Origin: Fibrobacter sp. UBA4223
GTDB lineage: Bacteria; Fibrobacterota; Fibrobacteria; Fibrobacterales; Fibrobacteraceae
Reading direction: 5' to 3'
DNA: 64,000 nucleotides
Assembly: GCA_002382975.1 (NCBI GenBank)
Contig: DFTB01000009.1
Coordinates: forward strand, 42,091 to 106,090
The notes under the pieces are model-generated. The model made no database searches. It worked only from the letters and a program-made list of their open reading frames with translations, and was not told the DNA's origin. Positions 57,621 to 64,000 of the stretch are shown piece after piece. Both the position numbers and the translations under genes were made by a program. Every line of letters begins with the position of its first letter. Positions within the stretch are counted from its first letter, which is position 1.

Positions 57621-58656
57621 ATTCCCGCTTAATCACGTCCTTCTGGGCAGTCACATGGGGCATGAATCGCTTCATGAAGGGGATAATTCCCAAGTATAAA
57701 AGCATGGTGACCACGAAGACAAAGGCAAGGCTTGCGTTCTTTGACCAGTGGATGTGAAATTCCCGCAGAATCTTGATGACGGCCCACTGGATCCAACCAT
57801 GGGTCACGAGAATCATGATGGAATATCGCCCAAAGTAAGACACCAGGGGAATCTTCTTGATGGCCTTGGACATAAGGAGTATGCCGGTCGCTCCGGATAG
57901 TCCGCAAAGGTAAGTGCTCCAGAAGGGCAACTGGAAATGGTTTTGCACATAGCTTACCGTTGAGTCCGACAAGAGGTACACCAGGCCAAAGCCCAGGAGG
58001 GCCAAGGGAATGTTCAGCTTGTCCAACTTGTTCGGTTTCAGTAGTGCCGTATAGCGGAAGGCGAAATGTCCGGCGCAGAAATAGGGAATGGCCGTCATGG
58101 CGGTGTCCATGAACATGGGCAGGTTGATACTTTTCCGCCCGAGGAAAAATCCCAGGCCGCCAACGGCCAATGACAGGGCCACAAGCCCAGCATTGGAAAA
58201 TTTTGGCGGGAGCTTCTTTGCCGCGAGGTAAATTCCGTAGAAAATCAGGTTGGTCCAGAAAAGCCCCAGCAAGAACCAGATGGGAAAATTCGGGAACTGT
58301 TCCTGCCAAATGAAGGAATACCACACGCTACAGCCGGGGCTTGGCCGCAGGTGGAAGTGGGCGAGGATGAACGGCAAAATGCAGGAAGTGGTAATGAAAA
58401 AGAAGGTGAAGGGGATCAGCAGCTTGTTGACTTTCCGCAGGCAAAAGTCGAAGAATCCGGCGTAGCTCTTGAAGAACAGCCCCGAAAGAAAGAAGTACAG
58501 GGGCATGCGGAAGGTGGAAAGGGAAAGTTTTAGCGGGTAGGTGTCCAGCCCCCAGGTGCTTGCCACATGGTGCCACACCACCAGCATGATGCAGAGGCCT
58601 TTGGCAAGGTCCACAAAGGCGTAGCGGGGCTTTTCGGTAGGTAGGGCGGAGGGCAT
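57619..58656 (-). CDS. Acyltransferase 3 family membrane protein
   Basis: A 345-residue polytopic protein of the acyltransferase 3 (OatA/NodX-like) family, which O-acylates glycans or lipids. The start RYAFVDLAKGLCIMLVVWHH contains the conserved catalytic His region. RMPLYFFLSGLFFK is the second family motif. About ten transmembrane helices are visible. No SGNH domain is attached. It follows the alpha/beta hydrolase gene by 9 nt and is likely cotranscribed with it. Substrate unknown. Confidence 0.87.
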   Translation of the reverse strand: MPSALPTEKPRYAFVDLAKGLCIMLVVWHHVASTWGLDTYPLKLSLSTFRMPLYFFLSGLFFKSYAGFFDFCLRKVNKLLIPFTFFFITTSCILPFILAHFHLRPSPGCSVWYSFIWQEQFPNFPIWFLLGLFWTNLIFYGIYLAAKKLPPKFSNAGLVALSLAVGGLGFFLGRKSINLPMFMDTAMTAIPYFCAGHFAFRYTALLKPNKLDKLNIPLALLGFGLVYLLSDSTVSYVQNHFQLPFWSTYLCGLSGATGILLMSKAIKKIPLVSYFGRYSIMILVTHGWIQWAVIKILREFHIHWSKNASLAFVFVVTMLLYLGIIPFMKRFMPHVTAQKDVIKRE

Positions 58657-58665
58657 TTGAATTTT

Positions 58666-59478
58666 TTAGGGAGCGGACAAAAATTCGAGGATTTTGGTCT
58701 TGAATTCGGGCAGCTCGTCGAATACGGCGTGGCCGTAACCTTCGTACATCTGCAATTCGCAGGGGGTTCCTGTGGCCTTTAGCCTGTCGTAGATTTTTTG
58801 GGAAGCTTCGGGGGTGACCACCTGGTCCTTGCTTGCGGCTAGAACGAGGGTGGGGCACTTGATGTTTTCCAGTCCGTTACGGGTGTCCACAAAATCGCAG
58901 GCGTCGGAGAAAACGGCAAAGCGGTCCATCTCTTCGGCAGAGACGTCCTTGTACATGACCTGGAGGGCCCTGCCGTAACGTTTGGCGAAAGGTTCCGAGA
59001 AGCAGTCCCGGATAAAGGCTTTCACGAGACCGTCGCCATCGTGGGCCCTGGCAAGCCTAGTCCATTCGCCGATTACCTTGAGTTGTTGGGGCTCTGCCTT
59101 GGAGGTGGAACAGCCGAGAACCAGTTTCCAGACCAGTTCCGGGTAATTTGCCGCCAAATGCTGGGCCACCATGCCTCCTTGGGACACTCCGTAAAGGGCC
59201 ACGTCCTTGAGGCCGAGGGCACGCAGGGCAAGTGCCTGGTCCCGGGCCATGTCTTCTACGGAATAGCCGGGGTTGGCGTCCTTTCGCCGGTCGAAAAAGT
59301 AAAGCGTGTAGCCTTCGGTGAACATCTTGAAGGGCACTTGCAGGGCGTCTGCAGATTTCATGACGCTCCTGATGGCAAGACCCGGAATGACCACCAGTGG
59401 GCGAGGGCCGCTTCCGAACTGGGCGTATTCCATTTCGAATCCGTCGGTGCAGACATTGTGTACAAGTTTATCACTCAT
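58666..59478 (-). CDS. Alpha/beta hydrolase
   Basis: A 270-residue alpha/beta-hydrolase fold protein without signal peptide. It has the oxyanion-side strand PLVVIPGLAIRS near 28, the nucleophile elbow YGVSQGGMVAQ (G-x-S-x-G) near 100, the acid in LVLAASKDQVVTPEA near 215 and the catalytic His in GYGHAVFDE near 250. All three catalytic residues are present. A TATCTTTT element ends 5 nt before the ATG. Substrate unknown. Confidence 0.88.
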   Translation of the reverse strand: MSDKLVHNVCTDGFEMEYAQFGSGPRPLVVIPGLAIRSVMKSADALQVPFKMFTEGYTLYFFDRRKDANPGYSVEDMARDQALALRALGLKDVALYGVSQGGMVAQHLAANYPELVWKLVLGCSTSKAEPQQLKVIGEWTRLARAHDGDGLVKAFIRDCFSEPFAKRYGRALQVMYKDVSAEEMDRFAVFSDACDFVDTRNGLENIKCPTLVLAASKDQVVTPEASQKIYDRLKATGTPCELQMYEGYGHAVFDELPEFKTKILEFLSAP

Positions 59479-59483
59479 ACCCT

Positions 59484-59491
59484 AAAAGATA
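59484..59491 (-). promoter_or_regulatory. Hydrolase promoter element TATCTTTT
   Basis: A TAnnTTTG-like element ending 5 nt before the hydrolase ATG, with no ribosome site. Confidence 0.4.
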
Positions 59492-59533
59492 GATACATCT
59501 TTCGCAAAAGGGGATGCTATTTCTTATTTTTTT

Positions 59534-59629
59534 GTCATCCCCGCGAACACTTTCGTCGTCATCCCCGCGAACACTTTCGTCGTCATCCTCGCGAACACTT
59601 TCGTCGTCATCCTCGCGAAGGCGAGGATC
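59534..59629 (+). repeat. Four 24-nt tandem repeats
   Basis: The 24-nt unit beginning GTCATCCCCGCGAACACTTT and ending CGTC is present three times (59534, 59558, 59582; the third with one C to T change). The fourth unit (59606) diverges into GAAGGCGAGGATC and closes a hairpin (ATCCTCGC-GAAG-GCGAGGAT). The array seems to be the left arm of a palindromic repeat multiplied. Confidence 0.85.
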
Positions 59630-59648
59630 TTGTAAATAAGGAGTCTAT

Positions 59649-60527
59649 ATGAACAAGTTCTTTGCCATCCTCGGAATCATCTCGCTTTCGATGCTTGCCG
59701 CCGCCTGTAGCGACACCAAGACCGCCAAGGAAACCGCCACCGCAGAAACTGCGGGCGTTGAAACTGCCGCACCGGTCGAGGGCACCAAGACGATTACGCT
59801 TTCAAACGGGGCGAGCGTCACCTGGATTCAGGACAACACGGGCAACAAGCTGAACCCGCGCAGCCTTTTTAGCGACGCCAGCGATTCCCTCTACAACAGT
59901 CTGAACATGCCCGACGGCATCCCGGCCAGCGTGAGCACGTTCCTCGTGAAAGTGGACGGCAAGTACATCTTGTTCGATGCAGGCCTCGGCGCATTCGGCG
60001 GGCAGCTCATGAACCGCCTTGCCGCGCTCGGCGTGAATCCCGACAGCATCGGGCTTGTCTATCTCACGCATTTCCATGTGGACCACATCTCGGGTCTTGC
60101 CGTGAAAAACGACGCCGGCAACGATTCGAAGGCTTTCAAGAACGCCGCCGTGTATGCGGGCAAGGTGGAATACGACGCCTGGATGAACGACATCCCGAAA
60201 AACGACTTGCAGAAGAACATCATGGCGCTCTACAAGGATAGCCTGCACTTGTTCGCCTTCGGTGACTCGCTCCCCCACGGAGTGCTCGCGATGGACGCCG
60301 TCGGGCATACGCCGGGCCACACCGCATTCCAGCTAGCAAACCTGCTTGTCGTCGGTGATTTGATGCACGGTTACGCCCTGCAGAAGGACCACCCCGAAGT
60401 CAATTCCAACTACGACATGGACAAGCCGAAATCCGCCGAAAGCCGCAAGCGCATCATGCAATACGCAAGCGACAACAAACTCCTGATGGCCGGCATGCAC
60501 CTGCCCCCTCCGGGATTTGCGGAATAA
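59649..60527 (+). CDS. Metallo-beta-lactamase-fold lipoprotein hydrolase
   Basis: A 292-residue lipoprotein with lipobox LAAAC (Cys at about 20), an Ala/Thr/Glu-rich linker and an MBL-fold domain. The zinc motif HFHVDH is in LTHFHVDHISG near 140, and the further ligands are His in DAVGHTPGHTAF near 222 and Asp in LLVVGDLMHG near 238. The layout resembles secreted quorum-quenching lactonase/methyl-parathion-hydrolase-like enzymes, but the substrate is not known. AAGGAG lies 5 nt before the ATG. It converges on the barrel-like protein gene. Confidence 0.87.
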   Translation: MNKFFAILGIISLSMLAAACSDTKTAKETATAETAGVETAAPVEGTKTITLSNGASVTWIQDNTGNKLNPRSLFSDASDSLYNSLNMPDGIPASVSTFLVKVDGKYILFDAGLGAFGGQLMNRLAALGVNPDSIGLVYLTHFHVDHISGLAVKNDAGNDSKAFKNAAVYAGKVEYDAWMNDIPKNDLQKNIMALYKDSLHLFAFGDSLPHGVLAMDAVGHTPGHTAFQLANLLVVGDLMHGYALQKDHPEVNSNYDMDKPKSAESRKRIMQYASDNKLLMAGMHLPPPGFAE

Positions 60528-60529
60528 TC

Positions 60530-61090
60530 CTAAATAGACATCGCTGCCCAGAAGCCCAATGTAATATCAAGGGAAAATGTATAATACACTTTTTTGGAAT
60601 TGATTAAATAACCAAATTCGTGAGAACCAAAGCCTAATCCCGCAAGTCCTCCTATACGGACAGACCATCCGTAGTCAAATCCAGTTTTGTATGCCCATCC
60701 AATTTCTGGACCAGAGGTAACCGTGAATATCATGTTTTCAAACATATAACGCAAATTGGGCTGAAAATAGAATCCCACTTGATCATTATCAAAATCATAA
60801 ATCAATCGAATTCGATTGGTCCACATGAGCTCATTGGTTGGTTCCCAAAATCCTATCAAAGAATCTGGTCTAGTAGTTTCGTACAAAATAGCGGATGCGC
60901 CAACTATAAAGTCAATCCCGCCAGAAGCTATATATGGTCCGCCGCCCATAGACCATCCCCAAAGCGTCGGTGAAAAGCCATCTAAAATGCAGTAGTAATT
61001 ATCTGATTTTTGACATGCCGATTCCTCTGCCATCGAAATACCCGGCAAAAGCAAAGCTAAAACAAAAATCAGGCTCCTAACAAACTTCAT
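60530..61090 (-). CDS. Exported beta-rich (outer-membrane barrel-like) protein
   Basis: A 186-residue precursor with a signal peptide (KFVRSLIFVLALLLPGISMA). The mature part is rich in alternating aromatic/Gly strands (GWSMGGGPYIASGGIDFIVG, WSVRIGGLAGLGFGSHEFGY) and resembles a small outer membrane beta-barrel. It is unusual in that its ATG overlaps the stop of the PIN-domain gene (ATGA), so it is the third gene of a toxin-antitoxin operon. Function unknown. Confidence 0.7.
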   Translation of the reverse strand: MKFVRSLIFVLALLLPGISMAEESACQKSDNYYCILDGFSPTLWGWSMGGGPYIASGGIDFIVGASAILYETTRPDSLIGFWEPTNELMWTNRIRLIYDFDNDQVGFYFQPNLRYMFENMIFTVTSGPEIGWAYKTGFDYGWSVRIGGLAGLGFGSHEFGYLINSKKVYYTFSLDITLGFWAAMSI

Positions 61091-61587
61091 TTATTATCGT
61101 GGACCAACGACAACAGCAAATTAAAAAGTTTTTCACCGATAAAGCGGTTCATGCCCCTAAGCATAGTAACACTTTGGTCAATTTCATCTGCAGTAAGTAA
61201 CTTTTTCTGGTATGCGGCAAAGAGAATACCTATGCTTCCGGTAATCGTCAGTTTCATACTCTCGGCTACAACACGCCCCTTGCTTTCATCAATCAGCAAA
61301 AGACTCGGTTGTTTTTCATCTGCTAAGATAATCGCTTCACTTTCGCCCAGATCCAAACCAGTCGCTCGTTGCAATAGGGATACTCTTTCTGCGGAAAGTT
61401 CCGAATGAACTTCCAAAAACGGACAATTCCTAAAATACTCTGCTTCTTCAGGGTATTCAGTATTACGAGTCAGTTCTTCAAATACAGCAAATGGAATGTG
61501 AACGGAATTATATAGTTTATTCAAAACGTCAATCCGTCCAATTTTGAACAGAGTCAATAACGGAGTCGTGTCAGAGACAACGATCAC
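61087..61587 (-). CDS. PIN-like DUF3368 protein, putative toxin
   Basis: A 166-residue DUF3368 protein, a PIN-domain relative usually paired with UPF0175. Acidic residues of a PIN active site are visible: Asp in VVSDTTPLLTL near 5, the ELTR region near 38, Glu in LDLGESEAIILA near 79 and Asp in LLLIDESKGR near 98. An RNase toxin role is inferred from the family. It starts with GTG at 61587, overlapping the antitoxin stop (GTGA). Confidence 0.83.
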   Translation of the reverse strand: MIVVSDTTPLLTLFKIGRIDVLNKLYNSVHIPFAVFEELTRNTEYPEEAEYFRNCPFLEVHSELSAERVSLLQRATGLDLGESEAIILADEKQPSLLLIDESKGRVVAESMKLTITGSIGILFAAYQKKLLTADEIDQSVTMLRGMNRFIGEKLFNLLLSLVHDNK

Positions 61588-61853
61588 TTAGACTCTCCGC
61601 AAGCAGCCAAAGCGTTTGCAATGTCGCGTTCAAGTTCCGCTTCGTCCATGTCAATATACGGAATGCCCATAGAACCATACAGCTGGATTAGAGACCACTT
61701 ATCCATTTCAAGGATCTCGGCGGCACGGCCATGCGAAATCGTCCCGTTCTGGATATAGGGGTACAACAGCATCGCGCGTTGCTTCAGCCACATGTCACGC
61801 TTATTTACATAAGGTTCCATCGCAGTCGTTATTTCAATTGTTGCGGTTTGCAT
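61584..61853 (-). CDS. UPF0175 family protein, putative antitoxin
   Basis: An 89-residue UPF0175 protein (LYPYIQNGTISHGRAAEILE, then MDKWSLIQLYGSMGIPYIDM), with a helix-turn-helix-like core, ending in an acidic helix. It should bind the downstream DUF3368 toxin and the operon promoter. I chose the ATG at 61853 because GAGG lies 7 nt before it. The in-frame ATG at 61859 is only 1 nt from that site but cannot be ruled out. Confidence 0.83.
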   Translation of the reverse strand: MQTATIEITTAMEPYVNKRDMWLKQRAMLLYPYIQNGTISHGRAAEILEMDKWSLIQLYGSMGIPYIDMDEAELERDIANALAACGESK

Positions 61854-61905
61854 ATTCATACCTCACTTATAAATATACACTTTTTCACACAAAAGACCAA
61901 ATAAA

Positions 61906-61938
61906 GAAAACGCCCTTTCGCAAGGAAAGAGCGTTTTC
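61906..61938 (-). terminator. ileS terminator
   Basis: GAAAACGC/GCGTTTTC with an inner CTTTC/GAAAG stem, followed on the minus strand by TTTATTT. Between it and ileS lies a GCAATGACA-type palindrome (61954-61985). Confidence 0.75.
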
Positions 61939-61994
61939 ATAGTCTTTTGGGGATTGCCGCGGCTCCTCACGGAGCCTCGCAATGACACACTAGG

Positions 61995-64000
61995 TTAAGC
62001 CTTAACCGTCGTAAAACAGAACGCCTCGCCGTCGGCGTCGTTGGCTTCGAGGCCATCGGCAGCGGCAGCCCACTTGATAGCGACTGCTTGCGTCTCGCCG
62101 GCAATGTAAGCCTCATTCTCCGCGACAGCCTGCTTGAAGACGTCGCTTGCAGAGAACAGCGTCACTTCAATTTTGTCGGTGATGGCGTAGTTCTGGTCCT
62201 TACGGCGGTTCTGGATGCGGTTCACGAGTTCGCGGGCCACGCAAGCGCGGCGGAGTTCGTCGGTAATCTTGAGGTCCAGAGCCACGGTGAAGTGCTGGTT
62301 GGCTTCCACGGCCATGCCGTCGGCCACGATGCGGTTGAGCATCAAGCAATCGGCACCGACTTCACCGAAGTCGAACTTGATGGTTTCGCCAGCCTGGAGA
62401 GCCTTGATTTCATCGACGCTCAGCGAATTCAGCTTGGCGGAAATCACCTTCATGTTCTTCGCGTAATCCGGGCCCTTCGCCTTGATGGCGAGGAAGTTCG
62501 GCTTGGCGGAGAGTTTCACGAGCTTTGTCTCATCTTCGAGGAACTTCATTTCGCGAACGTTGAGTTCTTCGAGGATCAAATCCTTCATGGTCTCGGCAAC
62601 GTCCTTTTCTTCGTTACCGTGAGCAACCACCGTCATGCTGGCAATCGGCATACGGTTCTTTACGTTGTTCGTAGCACGAATCACGCGGCCCATTTCGACC
62701 ATGCCACGCACCATGGCGATGCGTTCCACGAGCTTTTCGTCCATCAGGGACTTGTCGGCGCTCGGGAATTCGCAGAGGTGCACGCTCACCGGAGCATTGG
62801 AGTCCACTTCGCGGACGAGAATCTGGTAGATTTCTTCGGCGAGGAGCGGGAGGAACGGAGCGAGAATCTTGGAGAAGTCCACCAGCACCTTGTACATGGT
62901 AGCGTAGGCGGCGTTCTTGTCGCCATCGTTTTCGCTCTTCCAGAAACGGCGGCGGCTGCGGCGCACGTACCAGTTCGTGAGGTCATCCACCGCGGCAATC
63001 ACGGCGGGCACCACGTTGTACAGGCGGTAAGCCTTCATTTCCACTTCGACCTTGGCAGCGAGATCCTGCAGGGTCGCAAGCATCCAGCGGTCAAGTTCGT
63101 TTTCGCTCTTGACTTCCTGACCGGGCTTCCAGTTCAACTGGCCCTTGGCGGCGTCGGCGTTGTGGTTAGACACAAAGAATGCCACAGCGTTCCAAAGCGG
63201 GAGCATCACCTGCTTCACGATGCCCTTCACGCCTTCTTCGCTGAAGCGGAGGTCTTCGGCCTTCAAAGCAGCGGAGTTAATCATGAACAAGCGAATAGCG
63301 TCGGCACCCGTGCGTTCGATAAGGTCGTTCGGGTCCGGGTAGTTGCGCTTGGACTTACTCATCTTGGAACCGTCTTCGGCCAGGATGATTCCGTTCACAA
63401 TCACGTTCTTGAACGCGGGCTTCTGGAACAAAGCGTTCGAAAGCACCGTCAGCGTGTAGAACCAACCGCGGGTCTGGTCAAGGCCTTCGGCGATGAAATC
63501 TGCCGGGAAGCTGCGTTCCACGAGTTCCTTGTTTTCGAACGGGTAATGGCGGCTGGCATACGGCATGGAACCGGATTCAAACCAGCAGTCGAACACTTCC
63601 GGCGTGCGGCGGTAAACCTTGCCGTCCTTTTCGATGGTAAGCTTGTCCACAAAGTGCTTGTGCAAGTCATCGAGCTTCACGCCAGTGAGCTGCTGCAGTT
63701 CTTCGATGCTGCCCACGGCAATCATGTCGCCATCGTCAGAGAGCCACACCGGAATCGGCGTACCCCAGAAGCGGTTACGGGAAAGGTTCCAATCGCGGGC
63801 GCCTTCAAGCCACTTGCCAAAGCGTCCGTTCTTGATGTGGTCCGGCACCCAGTTCACCGTCTGGTTGTTTTCGACCATCCATTCCTTCAGAGTCTTGGTG
63901 ATACCGTCCTTGCTGGTGACAGGGGCGTCGATCTTCAGGAACCAAGTCTTGAGGGCCCGGTAAATCAGAGGAACGCCGGTACGCCAGCAGTGCGGGTAGC
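61995..64000 (-). CDS. ileS: Isoleucyl-tRNA synthetase, C-terminal two thirds
   Basis: IleS charges tRNA-Ile with isoleucine. The gene runs off the right edge; about 668 residues are visible and the frame is open to base 64000 (it reads YPHCWRTGVPLIYRALKTWF there). Visible parts are the end of the editing domain, RDWNLSRNRFWGTPIPVW, the class I KMSKS motif (EDGSKMSKSKRNYPDP), the anticodon-binding helical domain, and a long C-terminal extension of the kind found in eukaryote-like bacterial IleS, with no Cys4 zinc finger in evidence. The HIGH motif is outside the window. Confidence 0.95.
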   Translation of the reverse strand, partial: YPHCWRTGVPLIYRALKTWFLKIDAPVTSKDGITKTLKEWMVENNQTVNWVPDHIKNGRFGKWLEGARDWNLSRNRFWGTPIPVWLSDDGDMIAVGSIEELQQLTGVKLDDLHKHFVDKLTIEKDGKVYRRTPEVFDCWFESGSMPYASRHYPFENKELVERSFPADFIAEGLDQTRGWFYTLTVLSNALFQKPAFKNVIVNGIILAEDGSKMSKSKRNYPDPNDLIERTGADAIRLFMINSAALKAEDLRFSEEGVKGIVKQVMLPLWNAVAFFVSNHNADAAKGQLNWKPGQEVKSENELDRWMLATLQDLAAKVEVEMKAYRLYNVVPAVIAAVDDLTNWYVRRSRRRFWKSENDGDKNAAYATMYKVLVDFSKILAPFLPLLAEEIYQILVREVDSNAPVSVHLCEFPSADKSLMDEKLVERIAMVRGMVEMGRVIRATNNVKNRMPIASMTVVAHGNEEKDVAETMKDLILEELNVREMKFLEDETKLVKLSAKPNFLAIKAKGPDYAKNMKVISAKLNSLSVDEIKALQAGETIKFDFGEVGADCLMLNRIVADGMAVEANQHFTVALDLKITDELRRACVARELVNRIQNRRKDQNYAITDKIEVTLFSASDVFKQAVAENEAYIAGETQAVAIKWAAAADGLEANDADGEAFCFTTVKA

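Noticed and set aside
59534-59629. Possible CRISPR array
   Set aside because: The units are contiguous with no spacers, and no cas genes are nearby.
59041-59652. Open frame reading through the 24-nt repeats
   Set aside because: The repeated HPREHFRRHPREHFRR-type tail is only the translation of the tandem DNA repeat, and the rest is antisense to the hydrolase gene.

Overview
The window is a 64 kb chromosomal piece from a Fibrobacter-like bacterium. The best taxonomic evidence is two lipoproteins carrying the Fibrobacter succinogenes major paralogous (FISUMP) domain. A short RpoD-like sigma factor without region 1.1, and promoter elements of the form TAnnTTTG, place it more broadly in the Fibrobacterota/Bacteroidota (FCB) group. 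Most genes are GC-rich housekeeping genes. They are interrupted by AT-rich accessory islands at about 11.3-13.8, 17.4-17.7, 31-34.7, 44.6-48.5 and 60.5-61.9 kb.

Layout. 0-4 kb: the end of queA, then a minus-strand GH57 glycosidase - hpt - membrane protein operon. 4-11.3 kb: metH, malQ and a GH13 amylase. 11.3-13.8 kb: a YafQ/DinJ-type toxin-antitoxin pair, a structured leader RNA and a FISUMP lipoprotein. 14-19 kb: a fused secDF, a small lipoprotein and corA. 19-25 kb: a minus-strand operon ctpA - mlaE - dciA - gyrB - polyprenyl synthase. 25-31 kb: sigma factor, LytS-type histidine kinase, XPB helicase, tRNA-Thr(CGT), TPR protein and gmk. 31-34.7 kb: a HipBST-like tripartite toxin-antitoxin operon, two small orphan genes and an Rpn-type nuclease. 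35-44.4 kb: two glycosyltransferases (one fused to an NPCBM domain), transketolase, an HlyD-type adaptor, a CDF cation exporter and a Gfo/Idh oxidoreductase. 44.6-48.5 kb: an FRG-domain protein behind a second FISUMP lipoprotein and a second copy of the structured leader, then an AAA/DUF4143 ATPase. 48.6-64 kb: glgP, a histidine-phosphatase lipoprotein, an NAD-binding protein, polA, two tandem paralogous lipoproteins, an acyltransferase, two hydrolases, a UPF0175/PIN toxin-antitoxin operon and the 3' two thirds of ileS.

Functional themes. GH57, malQ, GH13 and glgP together cover turnover of glycogen and maltodextrins. ctpA, mlaE, secDF and the lipoproteins concern the envelope; dciA, gyrB and polA concern replication.

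The most interesting signal is a two-copy structured RNA of about 205 nt (12098-12306 on plus, 46657-46872 on minus), each copy directly upstream of a FISUMP lipoprotein gene. Both copies fold into the same nested helices with compensatory changes. Both also have a 14-16 bp helix ending in a T6 run that competes with an internal helix, which is the logic of a transcription-attenuating riboswitch. The window also shows recurrent TAnnTTTG promoters 4-10 nt from start codons (candidate leaderless mRNAs), intergenic heptanucleotide repeat arrays at about a dozen sites, and a family of large palindromic intergenic elements. All structures and alignments were worked out by eye; no database search or folding program was used.
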